A stretch of DNA of 64,000 nucleotides from Thermogemmatispora aurantia (GCF_008974285.1 NZ_BKZV01000001.1:171319-235318); one strand, 5' to 3'. Counted from the first letter of the stretch, positions 26,727 to 36,422 are shown. The notes: generated by a model from the sequence alone, not told the origin. Translations and numbers: made by a program.

Positions 26727-27794
26727 ATGAGCACCAGTCGGCATATTCGCTTAACCTCGCTCGCCAGCTGTGCCGGTTGAGCGGCCAAAATGGGCCCGGA
26801 GGCCCTGGCGCAGGTTCTGCGTCCCCTGAAAGCCCAGAGTGTCCCGCCCTCCCTGCTCGTCGGTTTGAGTGCTGCCGATGATGCGGCAGTTTACCAGATC
26901 AACGAGCAGCAGGCGATCATTAGCACGGCGGACTTCTTCCCGCCCGTGGTAGATGATCCTTATGCTTTTGGCGCGATTGCTGCCGCCAACGCCATGAGCG
27001 ATGTCTACGCTATGGGCGGCGAGGTCTTGATGGCCATCAATTTGGTCGCCTGGCCCGATGATCTAGAAATGGAGCTGTTGAGCGAGATTCTGCGCGGCGG
27101 AGCTGAGACGGTGGCCCGTGCCCAGGCGGTCATCGCTGGAGGGCATACAGTCAGCGACCGCGAGCCAAAGTACGGGCTGGCCGTCACCGGCAGCGTTCAC
27201 CCACAACGCATCTTTACGAAAGGCGGCGCCCAACCCGGCGACTTGCTAGTCCTGAGCAAACCGCTCGGCACGGGTCTGATTACCACAGCCCACAAGCGTG
27301 ATCAGGTCACTGAGGAGGATCTGGCGGCTGCCGTAGCCTCGATGACGCGCCTCAATCGCGAAGCCAGCCGCGCTCTGGCAGAGCTGGCTGCCACCAGTGG
27401 AGGTGTGCACGCCGTGACCGATGTGACGGGTTTCGGCCTGCTCGGCCATGCCTGGGAAATGGCCTCTCAGAGCCTGACAAGCATGCGCCTGACGTTTTCT
27501 GCGCTGCCACTGTTGCCCCATGCTGCGGAATACGCGGCGCGCGGTTGCACTCCCGGCGGGACGAGCCGCAATCGGGCCTATTTTGGCCCTCATGTCCGTT
27601 TGAGTCAGGAACTGGACGCTGTGGCAGAGGCAATTCTCTGGGACCCGCAGACCTCGGGCGGTCTGTTGGCAGCGATCGCTCCAGAGCTGTGGCCCCGTCT
27701 GGCCGCTCTGGAGTCCTCTACCCCGTTCTGGCTCATCGGCGAGGTGACAACCAGACATACTGAGGAGGCACAGGTGTCACTGGAGGTGTATTAA
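26727..27794 (+). CDS. selD: Selenide, water dikinase SelD, selenocysteine-containing (in-frame TGA at codon 18)
   Basis: Makes selenophosphate from selenide and ATP for selenocysteine and selenouridine synthesis. From ATG 26727 the frame reads HIRLTSLASCAG-U-AAKMGPEALAQVL, where the TGA (26778-26780) falls at the catalytic Cys/Sec position and the following conserved Lys is present. Downstream domains are the AIRS-type ATP-binding half (LSAADDAAVY, TADFFPPVVDDPYAFG) and DVTGFGLLGHA with the C-terminal half. Length 355 is normal; starting at the internal ATG 26790 would delete the active-site loop. GGGCC/GGCCC can form a hairpin 11 nt after the TGA, where a bacterial SECIS element is expected. 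Followed by rnc at 5 bp. Confidence 0.93.
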
Positions 27795-27799
27795 CGACA

Positions 27800-28489
27800 A
27801 TGGCAGCAGGATATAGAGCACTGGAAGAGGCCTTGGGTATCGATTTTCGCGACCCTGCACTGTTGCAACTGGCCCTAACCCATCGCTCCTATATCTATGA
27901 AACACCCGGCGCCGGGCGCGAGTCGAACGAACGCTTGGAGTTCCTCGGCGATTCGATCCTGGCTTTTGTCTGCGCTGATTTCCTTTACCGCACGTTTCCT
28001 CAGCTCAATGAGGGCGAGCTGAGCAATTTGCGTGCCGCTTTGGTGAAGACGGAGACCCTCGCCCAGTTTGCACGTGACTTGAATTTGCGTTCGTTCCTGC
28101 TCCTCGGAAAGGGCGAGCAGCAGAGCGGGGGCAGCCAGCGCGTGCTTGCCTCGGCCTTCGAGGCTCTGCTGGGAGCGATCTACCTTGATCAAGGGCTGGA
28201 GGCGGTGCGTGGTGTGATTATCCCCCGCGTGGAGCCATTAGCCCGCACTATTGTTGAGAAGCGCCTCTTTAAGGATAGCAAATCTCTGCTCCAGGAACTG
28301 GCTCAGGCTCGCGAGGGCATTACTCCCTCTTATCGCCTGGTCAGCCAGGAAGGCCCTTCTCACAACCGTGAGTTCACAGTCGAGGTGCTCCTCGGCGAGC
28401 GGGTTATCGGTCGTGGCCAGGGACGTAATAAACAGGCAGCCGAGCAGGAAGCCGCCCACGCGGCACTGGATAGCCGCGGCTGGCTGTAA
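27800..28489 (+). CDS. rnc: Ribonuclease III
   Basis: A 229-residue double-strand-specific endoribonuclease. The catalytic motif NERLEFLGDSIL is near 43-54 and the second metal-binding stretch FEALLGAIYLD near 118-128. A C-terminal dsRNA-binding domain (about 155-226) contains REFTVEVLLGERVIGRGQGRNKQAAEQEAAHAAL. ATG at 27800, 5 bp after selD; the ribosome site lies inside the selD end, which suggests coupling. Normal length. Confidence 0.97.
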   Translation: MAAGYRALEEALGIDFRDPALLQLALTHRSYIYETPGAGRESNERLEFLGDSILAFVCADFLYRTFPQLNEGELSNLRAALVKTETLAQFARDLNLRSFLLLGKGEQQSGGSQRVLASAFEALLGAIYLDQGLEAVRGVIIPRVEPLARTIVEKRLFKDSKSLLQELAQAREGITPSYRLVSQEGPSHNREFTVEVLLGERVIGRGQGRNKQAAEQEAAHAALDSRGWL

Positions 28490-28593
28490 TCAGGCAGCTC
28501 CGTGCGCCTTCAAAAACTTGTTGCAAAGCACGACGCTTACTCTTTCGGAAAGAAAGGGTTGGTTGGTCAGCAGGATAGGGAGGAGGAGAACGC

Positions 28594-30039
28594 ATGCGAC
28601 TGGAGCCAACGCCGCGTCCAGAGCAGACCCTGCGAGTCAGCGCGCGGCTGATCACAGCGAGTACGATCCTGCATTTGTCTTCCGATGAGTTGGAGCGCTG
28701 CATTACCCAAGAGCAGACCGAGAATCCGGCCCTGGAGGTTCAGGAGCAGCGCGTCTGCCTCTTCTGTGGGACCTTGCTCCGCGGTAGCGGCAGTGCCTGC
28801 ACCTCGTGCGGCCACTATGCGACAGCCGGGGCTTCAGAGGGCAGCGCTACGCCCCCCGTCGAAAATGGCGCCGGCGTCGCCTGGGAACGCTTCCTCCAGC
28901 CTTTCTACGATATGGACAATTATGGCTTCGTCGAGGCCGATGCCGAGGCCGAGGATGATCCTCTGGCGCGAATCGCGACGCCCGAATCTCTAGCTGAACG
29001 CCTACTTCAACAGCTGGAAGCCCTTATTCCTCCCGAAGAGGCCCCCATTGCCGAACACCTGGTTGGGAACTTGAACGAGCGGGGATATCTGGAAATCAGC
29101 ACGGCAGAGATCAGTCGCTACCTCGATGTCCCGCTCGAGCGAGTCGAGTACGTCCTCAAGCAACTCCAGACCCTGGAACCAGTAGGCATCGGCGCCCGCG
29201 ATCTACGCGAGTGCCTGCTGATCCAGCTGGAAGCACTGACCGAACAGGAGACCCCGCATCCGCTGGCCCGTACGCTGATCGAGCGCTATCTCGATCGCCT
29301 GGGGCGCAGTCAGTACCAGGAGATTGCGCGCGAGCTGAAGGTGCCTGAACAGGAAGTCCGCGCTGCAAGTGCTTACATCCGCAGCCGTTTGTACCCCTTC
29401 CCCGCCCATACCTACCGCCTGGATAGCCAGGCCTCTCAACGCGAGAGCAGCGCCATGTACGTGCGCCCAGACGTCATTATCCGCCGTGGCGATAACGGCT
29501 TCGAGGTCGAACTCATCGAAGAGAAACGCTATCACTTCACGGTCAATCACGGCTATCACGCAGCAGAGGGCGAGAGCGCAAATCTCACCCTGCAGCGCTA
29601 TTTCTCCCAACAGAGCGACCGAGCACGCTTTTTTATCGACTGTGTTCAGCGCCGCTGGCGCACCCTGAAACGAGTGGCGGAGGTCGTCGTCGAACAGCAG
29701 CGCGATTTTCTAGAGAAAGGGATTCGCTACCTGCGCCCGTTGACTCGGGCCGAGGTGGCGGCTCGCCTCGGCCTCGACGAGGGTACAGTGAGTCGCGCCA
29801 CCGCGAACAAGTACGCTCTGCTGCCCAACGGACGCCTGATCCCCTTCTCCGACTTTTTTGACAGCTCGCTTGGCGTCAAGGATATTCTGCGTGAGATTAT
29901 TCAGCAGGAGGCACCTCAGCGACGCCTGAGCGATGAGGAGCTGCGCCGCTTGCTGGCCGAGCGCGGCATTCATTTGGCCCGCCGTACCGTGACCAAGTAC
30001 CGGGAGGAGATGGGCATCGGCTCCTCACGTGAACGCTGA
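28594..30039 (+). CDS. rpoN: RNA polymerase sigma-54 factor with an inserted zinc ribbon
   Basis: A 481-residue RpoN. Region I (1-50) has the Leu/Glu-rich activator-interacting pattern (LERCITQEQTENPALEVQ). Right after it comes a four-cysteine zinc ribbon, Cys55-Cys58 and Cys69-Cys72 (CLFC...CTSC), absent from classical RpoN. The core-binding domain (about 120-280) and HTH (about 380-420) follow, and the C-terminal RpoN box reads ARRTVTKYREEMGI. ATG at 28594 with GGAGGAGGAG upstream. The end overlaps the convergent rqcH end by 15 bp. No AAA+ activator is encoded in the window. Confidence 0.93.
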   Translation: MRLEPTPRPEQTLRVSARLITASTILHLSSDELERCITQEQTENPALEVQEQRVCLFCGTLLRGSGSACTSCGHYATAGASEGSATPPVENGAGVAWERFLQPFYDMDNYGFVEADAEAEDDPLARIATPESLAERLLQQLEALIPPEEAPIAEHLVGNLNERGYLEISTAEISRYLDVPLERVEYVLKQLQTLEPVGIGARDLRECLLIQLEALTEQETPHPLARTLIERYLDRLGRSQYQEIARELKVPEQEVRAASAYIRSRLYPFPAHTYRLDSQASQRESSAMYVRPDVIIRRGDNGFEVELIEEKRYHFTVNHGYHAAEGESANLTLQRYFSQQSDRARFFIDCVQRRWRTLKRVAEVVVEQQRDFLEKGIRYLRPLTRAEVAARLGLDEGTVSRATANKYALLPNGRLIPFSDFFDSSLGVKDILREIIQQEAPQRRLSDEELRRLLAERGIHLARRTVTKYREEMGIGSSRER

Positions 30040-32046
30040 GGGACGCACGTGGATGGTTCGCTCGTGATCGTAGACGACCAGGCCCGGGCCACCTCCTTTC
30101 ATATGGCGCACGTGACGCTGGAGCGTGTAGTCAACGGGCACGCTGCTGTCGTCACGGGCCTGACTGTAATAGGCTGCCAGGCTGGCCGCCTGCTCAAGAG
30201 TGCTCTGTGGCACCTGGCGGCCCGCCGCTTTGATAATGACATGGGCGCCCGGCACGCCGCGAGCGTGCAGCCAGATATCGTTGCCACTCGCCTGGTGGAA
30301 GGTAACCTCTTCATTCTGCCGGCTGTTACGTCCCACCAGAATAGTGAAGCCATCGCGACTCTGGATGTAGAGCGGGACACCCCCTCCAGGAGGTAGAGCT
30401 TTTCCACGGCCCGCCTTCTTTTTCCCCGCCTTCGTCTGTGCCTCAGAACCTTTCTTCTCATGTAGATAGCCAGCGGCCTGGATCTCGGCTTTGACCAGCT
30501 CGATCTCATCCGGCGTCTCGGCCAGCTGCAAGTCGGTCAGCAGCTGCTCTAGCGTGGCCAGCTCCGCTCGGTTGCGCTCTATTTGCTCGGGCAGAAGCGC
30601 CGCCGCCCGGCGCATCTTCTGATATCTGGCAAAAAGTCGGTTGGCATTGCCCACAGCATCGAGACGCGGATCAAGTTCGATAGTGACCTCGGGAAGATTG
30701 TCCTGGGCCACGTCGGCGGCAAAGAGATCAGGCAGGCGGACCTGCGTCTGCCCCCGCTCTATCTCACGTTGAAAGGTTAGCAACAGTTCACCCTGCCGAC
30801 GATAGTTCTCCGCTTCAGCAAGCGCGCGCTGCTCTTCCTCCAGTGTTGCAGCGCGCCGCCGGCAGCGTTCTATCTGGGTCTGGAGCAACCTGCGTAGCGG
30901 CGCTCGTCTGCTCTCAAGAGCAGCGAGCCACTCGTTACGGGCATAGAAGTCGTCGATCAGCACGTTGATCGACGGCGATTCGCGAATGCGCACCCCCTCC
31001 ATCGCGCTATACTGCTCCAGCACATAGGGGGCAAAGGCCAGTGGCGTCCCTCGCGCTTCTGATTCTACCACCGGCACAGAGGCTGGCTCTAGACGCTCCA
31101 CGAGCTGTGGGCGCCAGCGGTGGGTATCGTAGAGGGCAGCCAGCTCACGAATATTCCAGGCCAGTTCTTCCCATTGTTCCTGACGAAGCTCCAGCCCGGC
31201 CTCGCTGTCGCCCAGCGCGCGATAGACCGCCTCCCGCGCCAGCAAGGGGCTGAAACCAAGGAGGTGACGAACGAGAAGCTGCCAGAGCTTCGGAGCCGCC
31301 TCCTTGCGCCCCGGTGCAGCCTTGATGCTCTCTCCTCCTTCTACAGGGGCTGACTCCCCTCCCTCATTGCCGGGAATGATGGACAGTTGGGCCGCGGTGA
31401 CAGTCGTCGGCTCCAGACGCGGCAGGAGTTGACCGGCAAAGGCACGCTGCTGAGGAGGCGGCGGTACATAGGGAACGTTCGGCATGATTACACGATAGCG
31501 GTTAATGTCTGCCCCAATGCGTTTATGGCAGCCGAGAATCAGACCCTCCTCATTGCAGAGCACAATATTGCTGGTACGCCCCATGATCTCAGCAATCAGG
31601 CGCAGTCGCTGATAGCTGGCAGTTGGCCCCTGCCTGGCGCGCCCAGCCTGCTCCTCCGCCTCCACGGCAGGCGCTTCATCTCCATTGTCACGCCAGACCC
31701 GCGCCCGAAAGATCAGATGAAGCACACGCTCCCAGCGCGGCTGCTCGACGGCCTCAAGGCGCGCCCCCTCTAGATATTTACGTAGCAGCATCACAAAGGG
31801 CGGGGGCTCTGGTACTGCGCGCGGCGGTTTGCGCAGTGTCAGATGCAAGCGCGCCAGCTGCGGATGGGCTGACAGATAGAGCCAGCGCTTCTGCCCTTTC
31901 TCATCCTCGCCCATCCGCGGCGGACAGTAGCACTCGATGGCAATGGAGTGTTCCGTAGGCGGGATAATTGTCTCAACACGTGCACCAGTTAAGAGCACGC
32001 GCAATTCGTCAGCGACAGCAGCAAGGGTGATGGCGTCGACATACAT
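30025..32046 (-). CDS. NFACT-family ribosome quality control protein (RqcH/Rqc2)
   Basis: A 673-residue NFACT protein. In bacteria RqcH binds stalled 50S subunits and adds C-terminal alanine tails. NFACT-N is at the start (MYVDAITLAAVADELRVLL, IIPPTEHSIAIECY), a long coiled coil spans about 365-480, and NFACT-R is near the end (VGRNSRQNEEVTFHQASG, DIWLHARGVPGAHVII, VRHMKGGGPG). I start at ATG 32046, with GTGAGG 8-9 nt upstream, rather than the 22-residue longer frame, whose Cys-rich start is unlike the family. It was formerly annotated as fibronectin-binding protein. Transcription is convergent with rpoN. Confidence 0.93.
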   Translation of the reverse strand: MYVDAITLAAVADELRVLLTGARVETIIPPTEHSIAIECYCPPRMGEDEKGQKRWLYLSAHPQLARLHLTLRKPPRAVPEPPPFVMLLRKYLEGARLEAVEQPRWERVLHLIFRARVWRDNGDEAPAVEAEEQAGRARQGPTASYQRLRLIAEIMGRTSNIVLCNEEGLILGCHKRIGADINRYRVIMPNVPYVPPPPQQRAFAGQLLPRLEPTTVTAAQLSIIPGNEGGESAPVEGGESIKAAPGRKEAAPKLWQLLVRHLLGFSPLLAREAVYRALGDSEAGLELRQEQWEELAWNIRELAALYDTHRWRPQLVERLEPASVPVVESEARGTPLAFAPYVLEQYSAMEGVRIRESPSINVLIDDFYARNEWLAALESRRAPLRRLLQTQIERCRRRAATLEEEQRALAEAENYRRQGELLLTFQREIERGQTQVRLPDLFAADVAQDNLPEVTIELDPRLDAVGNANRLFARYQKMRRAAALLPEQIERNRAELATLEQLLTDLQLAETPDEIELVKAEIQAAGYLHEKKGSEAQTKAGKKKAGRGKALPPGGGVPLYIQSRDGFTILVGRNSRQNEEVTFHQASGNDIWLHARGVPGAHVIIKAAGRQVPQSTLEQAASLAAYYSQARDDSSVPVDYTLQRHVRHMKGGGPGLVVYDHERTIHVRPSAFT

Positions 32047-32091
32047 GCGAGAAACCTCACCGGTGGCTATAGCGTTTCGGGATATTGTACA

Positions 32092-32100
32092 ATTATAGCA
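32092..32100 (-). promoter_or_regulatory. Extended -10 promoter for the NFACT gene
   Basis: Minus strand TGC-TATAAT (32100-32092). No good -35 box, as expected for an extended -10 promoter. The same TGCTATAAT occurs before the isocitrate dehydrogenase-like gene. Confidence 0.5.
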
Positions 32101-32546
32101 GTCCTGGTTCATCCCTTACGCCGGGCAGGCGCCAGGGAGAGCAGAGCGGCCCCTCCTTCGCGCAGCCTTCTTCGCAAGCGTTGTGCTCCCGGGAAGCCTC
32201 ATCTGCGCGTCGCGATGCCCGCGTAGCCAGCTGAGCGATCGCTTTATCTGGTCGGCTCGGTTACCCGAGCGGCCAGGGGCTCGGTTTGTCAGCCCCCTCC
32301 GAGCGGCAGTTGTCAGGCAGGGGATCTCAGCCACCCGCCTGAGCAGGCCAAGAGCAATCACAAACGTCAATACACCAGCAGACAGGGACGTCCATCACAA
32401 CCCACTAATCAGGTCACTCTCCAGGGAAGGAGGAGCCTCTTCTCTGCACTGCGTGGGAGAAGCGGATCAGCTCAGGCGGCCTGCCAGGGATACACCTTGG
32501 GACAGCAGCATAGCGGAGCATAGCACAGCAGAGCGGGAAAAGCAGC
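32101..32546. other. Gap between the NFACT gene and gmk
   Basis: No gene. Several short hairpins occur around 32255-32310 (GCTCGG/CCGAGC, GGGGCT/AGCCCC). The stretch GGTTACCCGAGCGGCC resembles a tRNA D-arm, but no anticodon, T-arm or acceptor stem follows. It may be a structured gmk leader. Confidence 0.45.
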
Positions 32547-33197
32547 ATGCACCTTGAGATGGAGCCTACAGCCGAGAGAGAGAGTACCACACTCCGGCCA
32601 GCGGAGAAGCAAGGACTGCTCTTTGTGTTGTCCGCCCCCTCGGGGACGGGCAAGGATAGCGTCATCGAGGCATTGAAACGGCAAGGTATGGACTTCCATG
32701 TGGTGACCTCGGTGACAACTCGCGCTCCCCGGCCTGGGGAGAGCGAGGGCCACCCTTATCATTTTATCAGCTACGAGGAATTTCAGCAGCTCGTGGTCAA
32801 CGACGAGCTGATCGAGTATGCCAATGTTCATGGCAACTGGTACGGGCAGCCCCGACGCCAGATTAAGGAAAACCTGGCAGCAGGTCGCGATGTCCTGCTC
32901 AAGGTTGATGTGCAGGGTGCCGCCACCATCCGGCGCAAGATTCCCCAGGCCATCCTTATCTTTCTGGCCCCCGAGACGCAGGAAGAGCTGGCTCAGCGCT
33001 TGAGCCGGCGACAGACCGAAGACGCGGAGCAATTCCGCCGGCGTCTCGCTGATGCGGCCAACGAGTTGGCCCAGTACCACTGGTACGATTATCTGGTCAT
33101 TAACCGCGAGGGCCAGCTTGCCCAGGCGGTCGAGCAGGTTCGGGCGATTATGATCGCTGAACATTGCCGAGTCCAACCGCGTTATGTAGAACTCTAA
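32547..33197 (+). CDS. gmk: Guanylate kinase
   Basis: A 216-residue GMP kinase (GMP + ATP to GDP + ADP). The P-loop SAPSGTGKDS is near 29-38; TTRAPRPGESEGHPYHFIS binds GMP, then EYANVHGNWYGQPR and LLKVDVQGAATIRRK. The N-terminal 22 residues precede the domain; ATG at 32559 is an alternative start. GGGAAAAG is the best ribosome site for 32547. Followed by glpX at 30 bp. Confidence 0.96.
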   Translation: MHLEMEPTAERESTTLRPAEKQGLLFVLSAPSGTGKDSVIEALKRQGMDFHVVTSVTTRAPRPGESEGHPYHFISYEEFQQLVVNDELIEYANVHGNWYGQPRRQIKENLAAGRDVLLKVDVQGAATIRRKIPQAILIFLAPETQEELAQRLSRRQTEDAEQFRRRLADAANELAQYHWYDYLVINREGQLAQAVEQVRAIMIAEHCRVQPRYVEL

Positions 33198-33227
33198 GGC
33201 AGCTTCAGACGTTTGAGAGGAGGCCGT

Positions 33228-34244
33228 ATGACGAATATACGTTTTGAGCAATCCGGTACCAAAGAGCGTAACTTAGCAATGGAGCTGGTACGTGTTACCG
33301 AGGCAGCAGCCCTGAGTGCAGGCCGCTGGATGGGACGGGGAGATAAGGAGAAGGCCGATCAGGCCGCCGTGGACGCCATGCGCCAGGCCCTTGATGGCGT
33401 GGACATGGATGGCGTCGTCGTCATCGGTGAAGGCGAGAAGGACGAGGCGCCCATGCTCTATATCGGAGAGCGCGTCGGAAACGGCTCTCCACCGCAAGTG
33501 GATGTCGCGGTCGATCCGATCGATGGCACACGCCTGCTCTCCCTGGGCCTGCCAGGCGCGCTGGCGGTCGTTGCTACCGCTGAGCGCGGCACCATGTACT
33601 CTGCACCGCCCGGAGTCTTCTATATGGAGAAAATCGCCGTCGGTCCCGCAGCTAAGGATGTCATCGACATCAACGCCCCAGTTGCCGTGAACCTGGAGCG
33701 AATCGCCCGGGCTAAGGACGCTCAGATCGACGATTTGACGGTGATCATTCTGGATCGACCGCGCCACCAGGAGATCATCCGCCAGATCCGCCAGGCAGGG
33801 GCGCGCATCCGCCTGATCAGCGATGGTGACGTGGCCGCGGCGATTCTGGCCGCTATGGAAGACTACCGCGGCGTCGATGTCTTAATGGGAATCGGCGGCG
33901 CTCCGGAGGCCGTGCTGGCCGCAGCTGCTATTAAGTGCCTGGGCGGCGCGATGCAGTGCAAGGTCTGGCCACGCTCAGATGAGGAGCGTGAGAAATTCAA
34001 AGCCGAAGGCATCGACCTCGATCAGGTCTTGACCATCGATGATCTGGTGCACAGTAACGATGTCTCATTCGCGGCCACGGGCATTACCAGCGGAGAGCTG
34101 CTCGATGGCGTCCAGTACTTCGGCTGGGGCGCTCGCACCTCCTCTATTATGATGCGCTCGCGCTCTGGCACTGTGCGCTATATCCAGGCGCGCCATAAGT
34201 GGCGCCGTGGCCTGGGCGCTTCTCAAGCTCAGACAACACGCTAG
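33228..34244 (+). CDS. glpX: Fructose-1,6-bisphosphatase class II (GlpX)
   Basis: A 338-residue metal-dependent FBPase of the GlpX family, the gluconeogenic enzyme (and a possible sedoheptulose-bisphosphatase). Visible signatures are [37 protein letters not shown], the metal/phosphate motif [26 protein letters not shown] and [20 protein letters not shown]. Start at ATG 33228 because GAGAGGAGG lies 5 nt upstream; the frame continues 15 bp further back without support. Probably co-transcribed with gmk. Confidence 0.96.
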   Translation: MTNIRFEQSGTKERNLAMELVRVTEAAALSAGRWMGRGDKEKADQAAVDAMRQALDGVDMDGVVVIGEGEKDEAPMLYIGERVGNGSPPQVDVAVDPIDGTRLLSLGLPGALAVVATAERGTMYSAPPGVFYMEKIAVGPAAKDVIDINAPVAVNLERIARAKDAQIDDLTVIILDRPRHQEIIRQIRQAGARIRLISDGDVAAAILAAMEDYRGVDVLMGIGGAPEAVLAAAAIKCLGGAMQCKVWPRSDEEREKFKAEGIDLDQVLTIDDLVHSNDVSFAATGITSGELLDGVQYFGWGARTSSIMMRSRSGTVRYIQARHKWRRGLGASQAQTTR

Positions 34245-34549
34245 CCAGCGCTCTCGCCCCTGACGCGCTGCGAAGCAGCGCTCCCCATTCCTTCAGCTCT
34301 CGCCCTCTCCCGCCCACAGCTGACCTTCAGTCAACTTTCGTCTCAACAAGCAGGCGAGCGGAATGGGGGCGCTGCCCCCTCGCTACAGGCAGCTCCTGGC
34401 CTCCTCCAGGCCTTGCCTGTGTGTAACCTCCCAGCGTATTGCCCTTAGAGCGACAGGCCAAGAGACGGCGCCGCCTCGCCTGCTCACAGACACAGAAGAG
34501 GTGTGTCCCTTCACCAATATCATTCATTCAGCGGGATAAGGAGCGCAAT
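34245..34549. other. Intergenic stretch, 305 bp
   Basis: No gene or strong hairpin recognised. It probably holds the promoter of the cupredoxin gene, but no convincing -35/-10 pair was seen. Confidence 0.45.
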
Positions 34550-35074
34550 ATGCCTTTCAACCCCCTGCGCCAGACACTGGCACTTCATGACGATGGGCAC
34601 GGCTCAGGCAGGCAGCGCCAGCGAGCCGGAGCCTGGCTTCTCTTGCTCGGGATGGCCGTCCTTGTCACCTTACTCGTGGCAGCTTGTGGCAACGGAAGTC
34701 CCTCCACTGGTAGCGGTATCACTCCGACATCCAGCAGCAGTCAGCCCACGTCCAACCCGTCCCCGACCACGACGTCCCAAACCACTCAGTCAGCTTCCGG
34801 CACTGCTGCTACCGTGCAAGTGCAGATTATTGAACAGAACGATCGCTACCAGTTCTCACCCCAGACGCTGACCATCAAGAAAGGTACACGGGTCGCATGG
34901 CTCAACAAATCGGATGCGCCGCATACTGTCACGAGCAACAATGGAGCCTTCTCCGCCTCTGGCACCATTGAGGAGGGTGCAACCTTCACTTTGCTCTTCA
35001 CCACAGCGGGAACCTATCAATACCACTGCAGCATTCATACCTACATGACAGCCACCATCATCGTGACCGCCTGA
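34550..35074 (+). CDS. Cupredoxin-domain lipoprotein (second)
   Basis: A 174-residue exported type-1 copper protein. A long n-region is followed by the hydrophobic segment 28-45 and a lipobox ending in Cys46, then a Ser/Thr/Pro-rich linker (50-85). The cupredoxin domain (about 90-174) has ligands His125, Cys160, His163 and Met166 (HCSIHTYM). ATG at 34550 with AAGGAG 7 nt upstream. Same architecture as the protein at 12122-12571 but diverged in sequence. Probably an extracytoplasmic electron carrier; no oxidase or oxidoreductase gene is adjacent. Confidence 0.88.
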   Translation: MPFNPLRQTLALHDDGHGSGRQRQRAGAWLLLLGMAVLVTLLVAACGNGSPSTGSGITPTSSSSQPTSNPSPTTTSQTTQSASGTAATVQVQIIEQNDRYQFSPQTLTIKKGTRVAWLNKSDAPHTVTSNNGAFSASGTIEEGATFTLLFTTAGTYQYHCSIHTYMTATIIVTA

Positions 35075-35336
35075 CGAGCCGCGCGAGCGGGCAAGGAAAG
35101 CCGAGCCACCGAGAAGGGGAGACAGGCGCCACGAGTAGGGAAGCCAGGGGCTCGTTTCAAGTTCCCACCTCAGCAGTGGAGGAGATGCCAGCCACTGACG
35201 AAGCGAAGAACGGCGTTCTGAAGCGAGTCTCATCAGCCGCCTGGCAGTGTCCATCTCATGAGGGCGGCGAGCGCTTGCGAATGCCTGTCTCTCGATCTCG
35301 AGTGGACGGAGCGACAGGCCGGGCCGGCCTCGCCGC

Positions 35337-36422
35337 TCAGAGGCGCTGGAGCTTCTCGATCACCGCATCAGCTACCTGGGAAGTACCGACCGCTGTCGGA
35401 TCATCGGGACGCGGCTTCAGGTCGTAGGTAACGTTTTTTCCTTCAGCGATCACTTGAGCAATGGCCCTCTCCAGTCGATTGGCCGCTTCCTTCTCACCCA
35501 AATGACGCAGCATCAGTACACCGGAAAACATCATAGCCATCGGATTGACCTTATTCTGACCGGCATACTTTGGGGCACTGCCGTGCACCGGCTCAAAGAC
35601 AGCGTAGTGGTTGCCAATGTTGGCCCCGGGCGCCACGCCTAGCCCACCAATCAGACCCGCCGACAGATCGGAGACGATATCTCCGTAGAGATTGGGAAGC
35701 ACCAGGACATCGTATTGCTCCGGTTTCTGTACGAGCTGCATACAAATATTGTCAACAATGCGGTCTTCAAACTGGATATCGGGATACTCGCGGGCCACCT
35801 CCTGGGCAGTGGCGAGAAAGAGGCCATCGGAGAACTTCATAATATTCGCTTTATGAATAGCCGTGACCTTGCGACGACCATGCTCACGGGCATAGTTAAA
35901 GGCGAAGCGAACAATGCGGCGGCTGGCGGCCACCGAAATATACTTGAGGCTGATAGCCGATTCGGGGTCCAGGCGCGTCCCGGTTGTGCGCTCTACCAGC
36001 TCAATCAGCTCTGTCAGCTCGGACGAGCCGCGCTGAAATTCAATGCCAGCATAGAGATCCTCAGTATTCTCGCGCACAATGATCAGGTCAACATGCTCAT
36101 AGCGGGAGCGGAGCCCTGGGTAGGTTTTGGCGGGGCGGACGTTGGCATACAAATCCAGCTTCTTGCGTAGTGTGACGTTGGCGCTGCGCACTCCTTTGCC
36201 AACAGGCGTGGTAATCGGTCCCTTGAGAGCTACCTTGGTGCGCTTGATTGATTCAATAACGTCTTCGGGCAGGATCGTTCCCTGTTTCTCCAGGGTTTCC
36301 ATGCCCGCCTGGCAGACCTCCCAGCGGAACTCTACCCCCGTCGCCTCCAGCACGCGGCGGGTCGCCGTGGTGATCTCCGGTCCGGTCCCATCTCCAGGGA
36401 TGAGGGTTACCGCATGCGGCAT
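35337..36422 (-). CDS. Isocitrate/isopropylmalate dehydrogenase family protein, NAD-isocitrate dehydrogenase-like
   Basis: A 361-residue beta-decarboxylating dehydrogenase. The start is LIPGDGTGPEI. The substrate segment SANVTLRKKLDLYANVRPAKTYPG matches NAD-dependent isocitrate dehydrogenases better than LeuB. HKANIMKFSDGLF and NLYGDIVSDLSAGLIGGLGVAPGANIG carry the metal-binding acids, and VHGSAPKYAGQNKVNP binds the cofactor. Start ATG 36422 with GGAGG 5 nt upstream; the longer frame is rejected. Substrate could also be homoisocitrate or isopropylmalate, but no leu/lys genes are nearby. Confidence 0.9.
   Translation of the reverse strand: MPHAVTLIPGDGTGPEITTATRRVLEATGVEFRWEVCQAGMETLEKQGTILPEDVIESIKRTKVALKGPITTPVGKGVRSANVTLRKKLDLYANVRPAKTYPGLRSRYEHVDLIIVRENTEDLYAGIEFQRGSSELTELIELVERTTGTRLDPESAISLKYISVAASRRIVRFAFNYAREHGRRKVTAIHKANIMKFSDGLFLATAQEVAREYPDIQFEDRIVDNICMQLVQKPEQYDVLVLPNLYGDIVSDLSAGLIGGLGVAPGANIGNHYAVFEPVHGSAPKYAGQNKVNPMAMMFSGVLMLRHLGEKEAANRLERAIAQVIAEGKNVTYDLKPRPDDPTAVGTSQVADAVIEKLQRL

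Noticed and set aside
32250..32330. tRNA-like stretch (GGTTACCCGAGCGGCC)
   Set aside because: It resembles a tRNA-Tyr/Ser D-arm, but there is no T-arm (GGTTCGAATCC-like), no acceptor pairing and no proper 7-nt anticodon loop.
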